64,000 nucleotides of DNA from Rhodovulum robiginosum (lineage in GTDB: Bacteria; Pseudomonadota; Alphaproteobacteria; Rhodobacterales; Rhodobacteraceae), in assembly GCF_003944755.1 (NCBI RefSeq), contig NZ_RWGU01000051.1, forward strand, positions 62,001-126,000. The letters are read 5' to 3'. The position numbers and the translations under genes were made by a program. The notes under the pieces were generated by a model. It searched no databases. It had not been told where the DNA came from and saw only the letters and a list, made by a program, of their open reading frames with translations. Below are positions 37,155-49,651 of this stretch, piece by piece (position 1 is the stretch's first letter; each line of letters begins with the position of its first letter).

Positions 37155-37553
37155 TTACAGCCAGTCGCGCAAAATCGGAATCAGAGGGATATCGGCGGGG
37201 GGCATGGGGTAATCGCGCAGCCGTTCGGGCCGCGCCCAGCGCAAGGTCTGGCCCTCGCGCGCCTGGGGCAGGCCGGTCCATTTCCGGCACGCAAAGAGCG
37301 GCATCAGCAGGTGGAAATCGTCGTAGCCGTGGCTGGCGAATGTCAGCGGCGCCAGGCAACTGGCCGCGGTATCGATGCCCAGCTCTTCCTGCAACTCGCG
37401 GATGAGGGCCGCCTCGGGGGTTTCGCCATGCTCGACCTTGCCGCCGGGGAATTCCCAAAGGCCCGCCATGGATTTGCCCGGCGGGCGCTGGCTGAGCAGC
37501 ACCCGCCCGTCGGCGTCGATCAGCGCGACGGCAGAGACCAGAACCGTTTTCAC
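37155..37553 (-). CDS. mutT: 8-oxo-dGTP diphosphatase MutT
   Basis: MutT removes 8-oxo-dGTP from the nucleotide pool, preventing A-to-C transversions. The 132-residue protein has a full Nudix box (GGKVEHGETPEAALIRELQE plus ELGI) and the MutT pattern SQRPPGKSMAGLWEFPGGK. The GTG at 37553 overlaps the argJ stop (GTGA), so translation is coupled to argJ. Confidence 0.92.
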   Translation of the reverse strand: MKTVLVSAVALIDADGRVLLSQRPPGKSMAGLWEFPGGKVEHGETPEAALIRELQEELGIDTAASCLAPLTFASHGYDDFHLLMPLFACRKWTGLPQAREGQTLRWARPERLRDYPMPPADIPLIPILRDWL

Positions 37554-38932
37554 GAACGGTAGTCTGCGTTGATCTCGATATAGCGATGGGTCAGGTCGCA
37601 GGTCCAGACCCGGGCCTCGGCCTCGCCCAGCCCGAGATCGACGCCGATCACCAGTTCGGACCGCTTCATGTAGTCCGCCCCGTCCCCTTCTCGATAGCCG
37701 GGCGCAACCCAGCCGTTCTCGGCCACCAGGATGTCGCCAAAGCGGATCGACAGAAGGTCGCGGTCGGCCTTGGCCCCGGACTTGCCCACCGCCATCACGA
37801 TGCGGCCCCAGTTCGGGTCCTCGCCGGCGAGCGCGGTCTTGACCAGCGGCGAGTTGGCCACCGACATCGCCACCTTGCGGGCATCGGCGGGCGATGCGGC
37901 GCCTGTGACGGCAATTTCCACGAATTTCGTGGCGCCCTCGCCGTCGCGCACCACCTGGTGCGCGAGGTCCATCATCACGCCCTTCAGCGCGTCGGCAAAG
38001 CTGCGCCCGGCGCGGCTGCGCATGTCGCCGATTTCCGGCGCGGCGCTTTGGCAGGTGGCGGCCATCAGGATCGTGTCCGAGGTCGACGTGTCGCCGTCTA
38101 CCGTGATGCAGTTGAAGGTCTCGTCGGTCAGCCGCGTCAGCAGCTTTTGCAGCGTGGCGCGCGCGATGTTGGCGTCGGTGAAAAGATAGACCAGCATCGT
38201 CGCCATGTCGGGCGCGATCATGCCAGAGCCCTTGGCAAAGCCGATGATCTGCACCGTCTCGCCCTCGATCTCGACGCTGGCGGAGGCGCCCTTGGCGAAG
38301 GTGTCGGTCGTCATGATCGCGTGGGCCGCGTCCGGTGCGGCATCCGGGGCCAGGCGGGCGGTCAGGTCGTCCAGCACGGCGGTGATGCGCGCGTGCGGCA
38401 GCGGCTCGCCGATCACGCCGGTCGAACTGGTAAAGACGCGGGCCTCGGGCACGCCCGCGGCGTCGGACACGGCGGTGGCGATCGCGCGCACGGCATCTTC
38501 GCCGGTCTTGCCGGTGAAGGCGTTGGAATTTCCGGAATTCACCAGAAAGGCCGCGCCGTCGTCGGGCCCGGCCTCGAGCCCGATCTTGGCTTCGCAATCC
38601 AGCACCGGCGCCGCGCGGGTGGACGACCGGGTAAAGACGCCTGCCACCTGCGTACCGGGCGACAGGCGGGCCATCATCACGTCGGGACGGCCGGCATAGC
38701 GCACCCCGGCCGCTGCGGCGGCGAAATCGACGCCGGGCACCGGGGGCAGGGCGCCAAACCCGCCCTCGGGCGCCAGCGGTGAGACCGTTTTCGCCTGGGC
38801 AGGGGCAGGGGGGGGCGCCGGCGCTTGCGCGCGGGCCTCTTTCAGCTTCTTGCGCAGTTTCTGGACCTTGCGCTTGAGCGGCTTGATCTCTTCGGACGCC
38901 TTTGATTTCGCGTCGGACTTCTTCTTGGCCAT
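37550..38932 (-). CDS. argJ: Bifunctional ornithine acetyltransferase/N-acetylglutamate synthase, N-terminally extended
   Basis: ArgJ transfers acetyl from N-acetylornithine to glutamate in the cyclic arginine pathway. The proenzyme cuts itself before the nucleophile Thr245 in PDMATMLVYL, and the NSGNSNAFTG and GEDPNWGRI blocks are intact. The 460-residue length exceeds the family's roughly 410. The excess is a Lys/Glu-rich helix (EEIKPLKRKVQKLRKKLKEA) and a Pro/Ala linker ahead of VSPLAP. GGGAGG upstream supports the ATG at 38932. Read through, the extension stays in frame and in style, so it does not look like an error. It shares a likely transcript with the parvulin gene and mutT. Confidence 0.95.
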   Translation of the reverse strand: MAKKKSDAKSKASEEIKPLKRKVQKLRKKLKEARAQAPAPPPAPAQAKTVSPLAPEGGFGALPPVPGVDFAAAAAGVRYAGRPDVMMARLSPGTQVAGVFTRSSTRAAPVLDCEAKIGLEAGPDDGAAFLVNSGNSNAFTGKTGEDAVRAIATAVSDAAGVPEARVFTSSTGVIGEPLPHARITAVLDDLTARLAPDAAPDAAHAIMTTDTFAKGASASVEIEGETVQIIGFAKGSGMIAPDMATMLVYLFTDANIARATLQKLLTRLTDETFNCITVDGDTSTSDTILMAATCQSAAPEIGDMRSRAGRSFADALKGVMMDLAHQVVRDGEGATKFVEIAVTGAASPADARKVAMSVANSPLVKTALAGEDPNWGRIVMAVGKSGAKADRDLLSIRFGDILVAENGWVAPGYREGDGADYMKRSELVIGVDLGLGEAEARVWTCDLTHRYIEINADYRS

Positions 38933-38954
38933 TGGCGCCCCTCCCTTTGCGGGG

Positions 38955-39800
38955 TTACTCGTCAAGCAGGCTGCGGTCGCTCAAGAGCGACGGGTCGATC
39001 TCGACCTCCGCGCGCGTGACGTCCGCTGCTTCGGTCAGCTCGGTCATGGCGGTTTCGATCGCCTCGCGCTGGATGGTGTTGGCCAGTTCCTCGCGCACCT
39101 CTTCCAGCGGCGGGGCGGCCTTCATCCGGGTTTCGTTCAGCTTGATGACATGCCAGCCGAACTGGGTCTCGACCGGGTCCGACACCTCGCCCGGCTCCAG
39201 CGCCATCACGGCATCCTCGAAGGATTTGACCATCATGCCCGGTTCGAACCAGCCCAGATCGCCGCCATTGGGGCCCGACGGGCCGGTCGAGTTTTCCTTG
39301 GCCAGCTCGGTGAAATCGGCGCCGCCCTCCAGCTCTTCGTTCAGGGCCTTGGCCTCGTCTTCGGTCGCCACCAGGATATGGGCGGCGTTGTATTCCATGG
39401 TCGGCTCGGCCTCGGCATAGGCGGCGTCGTAGGCTTGCTGGACCGCCGTGTCGGTAACCGCGGCTGCGGCCAGCTTGGACAGCGCCTCGCCGGCCAGGAA
39501 CGAGCGGCGTTCGTTTTCCAGCGCCAGTTCGGCGCCTTTCGACAGATCGCCGGCGATGCTTTGCGCCACTGCGCTTTGCCGGATCAACTGGTCGAGAACC
39601 GCGTCGAAAAGCATCTCGTCAGGCACCTGGCTGTACTCGGCGGGCAATTGCGCGCGCATCACGATCATGTGGCCCAGCGTGATCTCGGTGTCGCCCACCG
39701 TCGCCACCACGGTGTCGGCATCCGCGTCCTGGGCGGCGGCCGGGGCGGCGAGCCCGACGGCCAGCGTCAGGGCGAGTACGGGGCGAAGGACTTTGGGCAT
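38955..39800 (-). CDS. Parvulin-type peptidyl-prolyl isomerase, periplasmic
   Basis: A 281-residue exported foldase. After a signal peptide (LALTLAVGLAAPAAAQ) comes a SurA/PpiC-like helical part, then a parvulin domain (YNAAHILVATEDEAKAL, GGDLGWFEPGMM, FGWHVIKL). It likely helps fold outer-membrane or secreted proteins. GGAG lies 8 bases before the ATG. argJ follows after 22 bases. It is divergent from secA, so secretion and folding genes are neighbours. Confidence 0.93.
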   Translation of the reverse strand: MPKVLRPVLALTLAVGLAAPAAAQDADADTVVATVGDTEITLGHMIVMRAQLPAEYSQVPDEMLFDAVLDQLIRQSAVAQSIAGDLSKGAELALENERRSFLAGEALSKLAAAAVTDTAVQQAYDAAYAEAEPTMEYNAAHILVATEDEAKALNEELEGGADFTELAKENSTGPSGPNGGDLGWFEPGMMVKSFEDAVMALEPGEVSDPVETQFGWHVIKLNETRMKAAPPLEEVREELANTIQREAIETAMTELTEAADVTRAEVEIDPSLLSDRSLLDE

Positions 39801-39989
39801 CGGGGCAACTCCTTTCAGGTCGCGCGCTTGGGCGACGTTGACACTCTCTGGGCAGCCGCTTACATCGCGAACGGGTCGCAGGGCGGCGGGCCGCCATCGT
39901 CTGAACCCCTTCTATGAGGGTGCAGAGGGCCGGGCAAGGCGTCCGTCCACAAGATCCCGTCAGAGACAGGTCATCCGCGCGGAGAACAC

Positions 39990-42686
<2,697 letters not shown>

Positions 42687-42888
42687 GATCGGCGCGATTG
42701 CGTCAGCAATCTGGCCTCTTGCACGCTCTTGGCGCTGAGGCCGTGCCAATGTTGCCACGCCTCGCCCCGCCACTACCAGATGTGGCCCCCGACGGGGCTG
42801 CGTTTCCTCAGGAAATCCCTTATCTTTGCCACGGCTTTGCCGGGATCGATCCGTATCATCGGCCCAAAGCAAGGCATTGGATCGAGTG

Positions 42889-43947
42889 ATGAAGCTTACC
42901 GGGAAACAGAAAACGCGCCTGATCGCGATTGCCGTTTCGGCATTGGTCGCAGTCGCCGCAGGCCAGGTCATGCAAAGCGGCAGCGACAACAAGGTGGTGA
43001 AAGCGGCGCCCTTGGCCGTGGCCGAGGCGCCGGTAGAGGTTTACAGCAACGTCGACGAGGTGGTGCCGCTCTCGGCACCGGCCGACGCGCCCGAAGAGGC
43101 CGAGGTCCAGTCTGTGGCCCGCGCGATGCCCGTTCTGCCCGAGGGCCCCGATGTCGCGCCGCTTCCTTCAACCGACACCGCCGCGCTTGCCGTGCGGATG
43201 GCCAGCCTTGACGACCGCGCCCGCCTGCCCGCCGGTGCGCTCGACCGGATGAGCCCCGCCGGCGTGCCCTGCGATACCGAATTCACCGCCACTGCCGCCG
43301 ACAAGGGAACCGTCCTGCTGACCCTTTCGTTGCCCTGCGCGACGGGCGAGATGGTGACGATTTCCCACGAGGGCCTGCGCTTTACCGTGGCGCGCCCGGC
43401 GACAGGCGAGATCAAGCTGCGCGTGCCCGCGCTTTCGCCCACGGCCCGCTTTGCCGCCACGCTGGGGGGCGGTGCCCGGCTGGAGGCCGAGGCACGCGTG
43501 CCCGAGGCGGCCGAGTACGACCATGTCGCGCTGCAATGGCGCGCCGGGGCGGGGATGCAGCTGCACGCTTTCGAATTCGGCGCCGATTACGGCAAGGCCG
43601 GCCATGTTTGGGCCGGGGCGCCGCTCACCGCAGAAGAGGCCGCGCCATTGGGCGGCGGTTTTCTCATGCGGCTCGGCGACGGTGCCGGACCCGGTGCCCA
43701 GGTGGCCGACATCTACAGCTTTCCGCGTGCGCTGGCCGGGCGCGCGGGCGTGGTACGGATCAACATCGAGGCCGAGGTCACGCCTGCCAATTGCGGCAAG
43801 GACGTCACCGCGACGGCGCTGCAACCGGGCCCGGACGGGCGCCTCAGCCCGGCCGAGCTGGTGCTGTCGATGCCGGGCTGCGACGCCGTGGGTGAATATC
43901 TGGTGTTGAAAAACGTTGTGCGAGACCTGAAACTCGCCGGCAACTGA
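42889..43947 (+). CDS. Exported protein of unknown function downstream of secA
   Basis: A 352-residue protein of unknown function. One hydrophobic segment near the start (RLIAIAVSALVAVAAGQVMQ) acts as a signal anchor, and the rest is probably periplasmic. A Pro/Glu-rich stretch (about 40-95) leads to a globular part with four cysteines (GVPCDTEF, LPCATGE, NCGKD, PGCDAV) that could form two disulfides. Genes in this position are sometimes labelled translocase in roseobacters, with no mechanism I know of. The PstS/OmpA fusion follows after 21 bases. Confidence 0.75.
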   Translation: MKLTGKQKTRLIAIAVSALVAVAAGQVMQSGSDNKVVKAAPLAVAEAPVEVYSNVDEVVPLSAPADAPEEAEVQSVARAMPVLPEGPDVAPLPSTDTAALAVRMASLDDRARLPAGALDRMSPAGVPCDTEFTATAADKGTVLLTLSLPCATGEMVTISHEGLRFTVARPATGEIKLRVPALSPTARFAATLGGGARLEAEARVPEAAEYDHVALQWRAGAGMQLHAFEFGADYGKAGHVWAGAPLTAEEAAPLGGGFLMRLGDGAGPGAQVADIYSFPRALAGRAGVVRINIEAEVTPANCGKDVTATALQPGPDGRLSPAELVLSMPGCDAVGEYLVLKNVVRDLKLAGN

Positions 43948-43968
43948 CGCGACCAGGCTCGACGCAGA

Positions 43969-45513
43969 ATGCGCTTTTTCCCAGGCGCGGCGTTCATCGC
44001 CGCGTTTTTTCTTTGTTTCTGCCTCTCCGCCGCCCAGGCGCAAGAGGTGACGCTGAAATCGCGCGACGGCGCGGTGACGATCCATGGCACCCTGCGCGGC
44101 TTTGATGGCGAGTTCTACCGGGTCGAAACGATCTACGGCCTGCTGACCGTCGATGGGCAGCGTGTCCTGTGCGACGGCGCGGCGTGCCCGGGGCCAGAAG
44201 CCCGCGTCGCCGCGTTCGCCTTTTCCGGCGCACGCGAGATGGGGCAGGTGCTGATGCCCGCGCTGGTCGAGGCCTACGCGGCCGAAAGGGGCCTGACGAT
44301 GCGCCGCCGGGTCGAGGATGCCGCCCATTTCACGTATGCGCTGCGCGACGCCGAGGGCGCCACGGTGGCGCGCATCCGCTTTCGCGCGACCACCACCGAC
44401 GAGGGCTTTGCCGATCTTCTGGCCGGCGAGGCCGATCTTGTGATGGCGGCCCGTCCGGCCAGCCCGACCGAACTGGCCCTCGCGCGCGACGCGGGGCTGG
44501 GCGATCTTGCCGACCCGGCGCGGCGGCGCGTGGTCGCGCTGGATGCGGTGGTGCCGGTGGTCGCCCGCGACAACCCCGTGACAGAGATCGACGAGGCAAG
44601 CCTGCGCGCTGTCCTGACGGGAGAGATTACCGACTGGGGGGCGCTGGGCGGGCCCGACGGGGCCATCGCGCTGCATGGGCTGGCGCCCGGGGCGGGGCTG
44701 TTGCAGACGGTCGCGCGGCGGCTTGAGACGCCGCTGCCCGCGCAGCATCGCCATGCCGACAGCGCTGCGCTGGCCGACGCGGTGGCCGCCGATCCGGCGG
44801 CGTTCGGCCTGGCCTACTGGTCCGAGGCCGGAAATGCGCGGGCGCTCAGCCTGGCCGGCGGCTGCGGCATGCCCGCGCGCGCCACGCGGCAAAGCATCAA
44901 GACCGAGGATTACCCGCTCACCGCGCCGCTCTTTCTCTACAGCGCGGCCCGGCGCATGCCGCCCTTTGCACGGGCTTTTCTGGCCTTTCTCGACACGCCG
45001 GACGCGCAGGCCGTGATCCGGCGCGCGGGCTATGTCGATCTCTCGCGCGAGGCGATCCCGCTGGCGCATCAGGGTCAGCGGCTTGCCTACGCCATCGCCG
45101 CGGCGGGCGACGAGGTGCCGCTGTCAGAGCTCAAGCGGCTGGTGACGCGCGTGGAGGGCGCCGCGCGGCTGACGCCCACCTTCCGCTTCGAGGGCGGCGA
45201 GGCACAGCTCGACGCGCAATCCTTCGCCAATATCGCGGCGCTGGCGCGCGCGATCGAGGCGGGCGCGTTCCAGGGGCAGACGCTGATGTTTCTGGGCTTC
45301 AGCGACGGCCGCGGGCCCGCGGCGGCCAACCGCGGGATCGCCCGGGCCCGTGCCGAGGCGGTGCGCGACGCGGTGATGGCGGCGGCGACTCTGGCCGACC
45401 GGTCGCACCTGCGAATACTCGTCGACGCCTTCGGCGAGGCGCTGCCAAATGCCTGCGACGAGTTCGATTGGGGCCGGCGGGCCAACAGGCGGGTCGAGGT
45501 GTGGCTGCGCTAG
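43969..45513 (+). CDS. Periplasmic phosphate-binding-like/OmpA fusion protein
   Basis: A 514-residue exported protein in two parts. After a signal peptide (AAFIAAFFLCFCLSAAQAQ) comes a PstS-like solute-binding fold (about 75-365). The C-terminal OmpA domain (about 390-514) has LMFLGFSDGRGPAAANRG and the final NRRVEVWL that binds peptidoglycan. Such a protein would hold a ligand-binding domain on the cell wall. The ligand is uncertain and no Pst transporter genes are near. It ends 7 bases from the convergent radC. Confidence 0.85.
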   Translation: MRFFPGAAFIAAFFLCFCLSAAQAQEVTLKSRDGAVTIHGTLRGFDGEFYRVETIYGLLTVDGQRVLCDGAACPGPEARVAAFAFSGAREMGQVLMPALVEAYAAERGLTMRRRVEDAAHFTYALRDAEGATVARIRFRATTTDEGFADLLAGEADLVMAARPASPTELALARDAGLGDLADPARRRVVALDAVVPVVARDNPVTEIDEASLRAVLTGEITDWGALGGPDGAIALHGLAPGAGLLQTVARRLETPLPAQHRHADSAALADAVAADPAAFGLAYWSEAGNARALSLAGGCGMPARATRQSIKTEDYPLTAPLFLYSAARRMPPFARAFLAFLDTPDAQAVIRRAGYVDLSREAIPLAHQGQRLAYAIAAAGDEVPLSELKRLVTRVEGAARLTPTFRFEGGEAQLDAQSFANIAALARAIEAGAFQGQTLMFLGFSDGRGPAAANRGIARARAEAVRDAVMAAATLADRSHLRILVDAFGEALPNACDEFDWGRRANRRVEVWLR

Positions 45514-45520
45514 TCGGCCC

Positions 45521-46285
45521 TCAGGGCGTGTCCAGATAGCCCTCGGCGCGAAAACTCAGCTCGCGCGAGGCGCCGATGATCAGGTGATCGTGCAGCACGA
45601 GGCCCAGCGCCTGCGCGGCGGCCTCTATCTGTAGCGTCATGGCGATATCGGCGTCCGACGGCGTGGGGTCGCCCGAGGGGTGGTTATGCACCAGTATCAG
45701 CGCCGAGGCGTTGAGCTCCAGCGCCCGCTTGGCGACCTCTCGCGGGTAGACGGGCACATGGTCGACGGTGCCGCGCGCCTGTTCCTCGTCGGCGATCAGC
45801 ACGTTCTTGCGGTCGAGGAACAGCACGCGGAACTGCTCGGTTTCGCGGTGGGCCATGGCGGTGTGGCAATAGTCGATCAGCGCCTGCCACCCCGAGAGCG
45901 CGGGGCGTTGCAGCACGCGGGCGCGGGCCATGCGGTGGGCGGCGGCCTCGACGATCTTCAACTCCTGCACCACGGCCTCGCCCACGCCCTTGACCTCGCG
46001 CAGGCGCGCGGGCGGTGCCGCCAGCACGCGGTTGAAATCGCCGAACGTGTCGATCAGCGCGCGGGCCAGCGGTTTGACGTCCTGCCGGGGCAGGGCGCGA
46101 AAGAGCAACAGCTCAAGAATCTCGTAATCGGGCATCGCGCCCGCGCCGCCCTCCATGAACCGGGCGCGCAGGCGCTGTCGGTGGTCCTTGATGTAAGAGG
46201 GCAGCCGCGCGCCGGGCGCAGGCGCGGGCGTTTCCGCCTCGAAAAGCGGCAGGGGAGGTTCCGATAAAGACGAGGGCCGGCGCAT
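45521..46285 (-). CDS. radC: RadC-family JAB-domain protein
   Basis: A 254-residue RadC protein. An N-terminal helix-hairpin-helix ([20 protein letters not shown]) precedes a JAB/MPN domain with the metal motif [14 protein letters not shown]. RadC was named as a DNA repair protein, but its chromosomal role is unproven. A short Pro-rich lead ([16 protein letters not shown]) is poorly conserved. It is followed on the same strand by nothing; its 3' end meets the OmpA fusion gene. Confidence 0.93.
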   Translation of the reverse strand: MRRPSSLSEPPLPLFEAETPAPAPGARLPSYIKDHRQRLRARFMEGGAGAMPDYEILELLLFRALPRQDVKPLARALIDTFGDFNRVLAAPPARLREVKGVGEAVVQELKIVEAAAHRMARARVLQRPALSGWQALIDYCHTAMAHRETEQFRVLFLDRKNVLIADEEQARGTVDHVPVYPREVAKRALELNASALILVHNHPSGDPTPSDADIAMTLQIEAAAQALGLVLHDHLIIGASRELSFRAEGYLDTP

Positions 46286-46333
46286 GGGCCGACCCTGTCA
46301 GATCACGGTGAACGGTGGGTTAACGCGGCTGCG

Positions 46334-47485
46334 TCAGCTTTTCATCCCGTCCCAGAAGCCCTTTACCTTCTTGAAGAAGCTCGATCCCTCGGGGTTGTTG
46401 TCTTCGCTGAGTTCCTCGAACTCGCGCAACAGCTCTTTCTGGCGCGAGGTCAGGTTCACCGGCGTCTCGACGGAAAGCTCGATGAACATGTCGCCATGCC
46501 CGCCGCCGCGCAGCGCCGGCATCCCCTTGCCGCGCAGGCGCATGCGCTTGCCGGTCTGGCTGCCCGCGTGCACCTTCACGCGGCTGCGCCCGCCGTCGAT
46601 CGTGGGCACCTCGATCTCGCCGCCCAGCGCCGCGGTGGCGATCGACACGGGCACCGGGCAATAAAGGCTCTGCCCGTCGCGGTGGAAGAGCGGGTGATCG
46701 GCCACGTCGATGAAGATGTAAAGATCGCCCGGCGGTCCGCCCCTGAGCCCCGCCTCGCCCTCGCCGGCCAGGCGAATGCGGGTGCCGGTTTCGACGCCGG
46801 CGGGGATATTGACGTTGAGCGCCCGGTCTTTGTCGATCCGGCCGGCACCGCCGCAGGCATCGCAGGGGTTCTTGATGATCTGGCCCAGCCCGCCGCAGGT
46901 GGGGCAGGTGCGTTCGACCGTGAAAAAGCCCTGCTGCGCGCGCACCTTGCCCATGCCCGAACATGTGGGGCAGGCGCTGGGCTCGGCCCCGCTCTCGGCG
47001 CCGGTGCCGTTGCAGGTCTCGCACGGCACCGATGTCGGCACGCGGATCGTCTTTTGCAGGCCCGAATAGGCCTCTTCCAGCGTGATCCGCAGGTTATAAC
47101 GCAGGTCCGAGCCGCGGCTGGCGCGCTGGCGTCCGCCGGGGCCGGCACCGCCCATGAAATCGCCGAACAGGTCGTCGAAGACGTTGGAGAAGGCAGAGGC
47201 GAAATCGCCCTGACCAAAGCCGCCAGGCCCGCCGGGCCGCTGGCCGCCGCCCATGCCGCCCTCGAAGGCGGCATGACCGAAGCGGTCGTAGGCGGCCTTC
47301 TTGTCGGGGTCCTTCAGCGCCTCGTAGGCCTCGTTCACTTCCTTGAACTGCGCCTCGGCATCGGGTTTGTCGGCATTGCGGTCTGGGTGAAGTTCCTTGG
47401 CCTTCTTGCGGTAGGCCTTCTTGATCTCGTCCTCCGAGGCACCCCGGCTGATGCCCAGAACCTCGTAGAAATCGCGCTTTGCCAT
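46334..47485 (-). CDS. dnaJ: Chaperone protein DnaJ
   Basis: DnaJ stimulates the DnaK ATPase and delivers substrates. It has 383 residues: J domain with HPD (residues 1-70), Gly/Phe-rich region (about 75-125), four CxxCxGxG zinc modules ([32 protein letters not shown]) and the C-terminal substrate domain. It follows dnaK by 75 bases that contain a strong hairpin, an arrangement often linked to lower DnaJ than DnaK levels. Confidence 0.97.
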   Translation of the reverse strand: MAKRDFYEVLGISRGASEDEIKKAYRKKAKELHPDRNADKPDAEAQFKEVNEAYEALKDPDKKAAYDRFGHAAFEGGMGGGQRPGGPGGFGQGDFASAFSNVFDDLFGDFMGGAGPGGRQRASRGSDLRYNLRITLEEAYSGLQKTIRVPTSVPCETCNGTGAESGAEPSACPTCSGMGKVRAQQGFFTVERTCPTCGGLGQIIKNPCDACGGAGRIDKDRALNVNIPAGVETGTRIRLAGEGEAGLRGGPPGDLYIFIDVADHPLFHRDGQSLYCPVPVSIATAALGGEIEVPTIDGGRSRVKVHAGSQTGKRMRLRGKGMPALRGGGHGDMFIELSVETPVNLTSRQKELLREFEELSEDNNPEGSSFFKKVKGFWDGMKS

Positions 47486-47512
47486 CGGCTATCCCTCTTG
47501 CGGGAACGCAAG

Positions 47513-47542
47513 GGCCGGCCCGGTCAGATCACCGGGCCGGCC
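47513..47542. promoter_or_regulatory. Stable hairpin between dnaK and dnaJ
   Basis: GGCCGGCCCGGT and ACCGGGCCGGCC form a perfect 12-bp stem around CAGATC. No T-run follows on the minus strand, so it is more likely a partial attenuator or a processing and stability element than a full terminator. Confidence 0.6.
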
Positions 47543-47560
47543 GCAATGGTTCCGAGCGCT

Positions 47561-49477
47561 TCAGTCGCGCTTGTTGTCGTCCAGGTCCTCGAAATCGGCG
47601 TCGACGATGTCGTCGTCGACACCGCGGGGCTCTTCCGCGCCGTCGGCCGCGGCCTCGCCGGCCGCTTCCTGCTGGGACTTGTAGATCGCCTCGCCCAGCT
47701 TCATCGCCGCGTCGGTGACGTTCTGGATGCCGCCCTTGATCTTGCCGGCATCTTCGGTCTCAAGCGACTCTTTCAGCGCGGCGATGGCCAGCTCGATCGC
47801 CTCGACGGTGGACGGGTCGACCTTTTCGCCGTGCTCTTCGAGCGATTTCTCGGTCGAGTGGATCAGGCTTTCGGCCTGGTTCTTGGTCTCGACCAGCTCG
47901 CGGCGCTGCTTGTCGGCATCGGCATTGGCCTCGGCATCCTTGACCATGTTCTCGATCTCGTCGTCGGACAGACCGCCCGAGGCCTGGATCGTGATCTTCT
48001 GCTCCTTGCCGGTGCCCTTGTCCTTGGCGCTGACCGACACGATGCCGTTGGCGTCGATGTCGAAGGTCACCTCGATCTGGGGCATGCCGCGCGGTGCGGG
48101 CGGGATGTCCTCGAGGTTGAACTGGCCCAGCATCTTGTTGTCGGCGGCCATCTCGCGCTCGCCCTGGAACACCCGGATCGTCACCGCGTTCTGGTTGTCT
48201 TCGGCGGTCGAGAAGATCTGGCTCTTCTTGGTCGGGATCGTGGTGTTACGGTCGATCAGGCGGGTGAACACGCCGCCCAGCGTCTCGATCCCCAGCGAAA
48301 GCGGGGTCACGTCGAGCAGCACCACGTCTTTCACGTCGCCCTGCAGAACGCCGGCCTGAATGGCCGCGCCCATGGCGACCACCTCGTCGGGGTTCACGCC
48401 CTTGTGCGGCTCCTTGCCGAAGAACTTGGTCACTTCCTCGATCACGCGGGGCATCCGCGTCATGCCGCCGACCAGCACGACCTCGTCGATGTCGCCGGTC
48501 GACAGGCCGGCATCCTTCAGCGCCGCCTGGCAGGGCTTGATCGACTGCTTGATGAGATCGCCCACCAGGCTTTCCAGCTTGGCGCGGGTCAGTTTCATCA
48601 CCATGTGCAGCGGCGTGCCGCTTTGCGCATCCATCGAGATGAACGGCTGGTTGATCTCGGTCTGGGACGAGCTCGACAGCTCGATCTTGGCCTTTTCAGC
48701 CGCCTCTTTCAGGCGTTGCAGCGCCATCTTGTCCTTGCTGAGATCGACACCGTGTTCCTTTTTGAACTCTTCGGCCAGGTAGCCGACGATGCGCATGTCG
48801 AAATCCTCGCCGCCGAGGAAGGTGTCGCCGTTGGTCGACTTGACCTCGAAGAGGCCGTCGTCGATTTCCAGGATGGTGATGTCGAAGGTGCCGCCGCCGA
48901 GGTCGTAAACCGCGATGGTGCGGGTTTCCTTCTTGTCCAGACCGTAGGCCAGCGCGGCCGCGGTCGGCTCGTTGATGATGCGCAGCACTTCAAGGCCGGC
49001 GATCTTGCCGGCGTCCTTGGTCGCCTGGCGCTGGGCGTCGTTGAAATAGGCGGGTACGGTGATGACGGCCTGCGTCACCTCTTCACCCAGGTAGCTCTCG
49101 GCGGTCTCTTTCATCTTTTGCAGGATGAAGGCCGAGATCTGGCTGGGGCTGTACTTGTCGCCCTGCACCTCGACCCAGGCGTCGCCGTTTCCGCCATCCA
49201 CGATGGTGTAGGGGACGTGCTTGCGGTCCTTTTCCACCGCCTCGTCGTCGGCGCGGCGGCCGATCAGGCGCTTGACGGCGAAGACCGTGTTGTCGGGGTT
49301 GGTGACCGCCTGGCGCTTGGCCGGCTGGCCCACAAGGCGTTCATTGTCGGTGAAGGCGACGATCGAGGGCGTCGTACGCGCCCCTTCGGCATTCTCGATC
49401 ACACGCGGTTGCGCCCCATCCATGATGGCAACGCAGGAGTTGGTCGTCCCGAGGTCGATCCCGATGACTTTGGCCAT
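47561..49477 (-). CDS. dnaK: Chaperone protein DnaK
   Basis: DnaK is the cytoplasmic Hsp70. The 638-residue protein has the ATPase domain ([34 protein letters not shown]), the substrate-binding domain ([16 protein letters not shown]) and an acidic C-terminus. AGAGG precedes the ATG. The 114-base upstream region has a promoter at 49591-49619 and a small hairpin (CGGGGT/ACCCCG at 49556-49572) in the predicted 5' untranslated RNA. Confidence 0.98.
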   Translation of the reverse strand: MAKVIGIDLGTTNSCVAIMDGAQPRVIENAEGARTTPSIVAFTDNERLVGQPAKRQAVTNPDNTVFAVKRLIGRRADDEAVEKDRKHVPYTIVDGGNGDAWVEVQGDKYSPSQISAFILQKMKETAESYLGEEVTQAVITVPAYFNDAQRQATKDAGKIAGLEVLRIINEPTAAALAYGLDKKETRTIAVYDLGGGTFDITILEIDDGLFEVKSTNGDTFLGGEDFDMRIVGYLAEEFKKEHGVDLSKDKMALQRLKEAAEKAKIELSSSSQTEINQPFISMDAQSGTPLHMVMKLTRAKLESLVGDLIKQSIKPCQAALKDAGLSTGDIDEVVLVGGMTRMPRVIEEVTKFFGKEPHKGVNPDEVVAMGAAIQAGVLQGDVKDVVLLDVTPLSLGIETLGGVFTRLIDRNTTIPTKKSQIFSTAEDNQNAVTIRVFQGEREMAADNKMLGQFNLEDIPPAPRGMPQIEVTFDIDANGIVSVSAKDKGTGKEQKITIQASGGLSDDEIENMVKDAEANADADKQRRELVETKNQAESLIHSTEKSLEEHGEKVDPSTVEAIELAIAALKESLETEDAGKIKGGIQNVTDAAMKLGEAIYKSQQEAAGEAAADGAEEPRGVDDDIVDADFEDLDDNKRD

Positions 49478-49590
49478 TATACTCTACCTCTTTCTTCGGC
49501 GATGTCTTTGGGGCGCAGAGCCGATAGCGGCCTCCGGACCCCGATCCCAAAAGGCCGGGGTCAAATACCCCGAGCCGGCGTCTCGGGGGT

Positions 49591-49619
49591 ATATAAGGAG
49601 GGGTCCGTGGCCCTGCAAG
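49591..49619 (-). promoter_or_regulatory. Heat-shock (sigma-32 type) promoter of dnaK
   Basis: On the minus strand CTTG (49619-49616), 18 bases, then CTTATAT (49597-49591) fits CTTG-N17/18-CYTATNT. It lies 114 bases before the dnaK ATG. No CIRCE inverted repeat is present. The match and its gene make this a confident call. Confidence 0.75.
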
Positions 49620-49651
49620 CGCCGCCGATGACGGAAATGTGAGACGACGAG

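Noticed and set aside
46496-49642. A 1048-codon ORF on the plus strand across dnaJ and dnaK
   Set aside because: It is antisense to two certain genes. Its low-complexity Ala/Gly/Leu/Asp/His/Arg-rich composition is typical of shadow frames in GC-rich coding DNA.
49478-49651. CIRCE-type operator upstream of dnaK
   Set aside because: No TTAGCACTC inverted repeat is present; only the sigma-32-like promoter and a small hairpin are seen.
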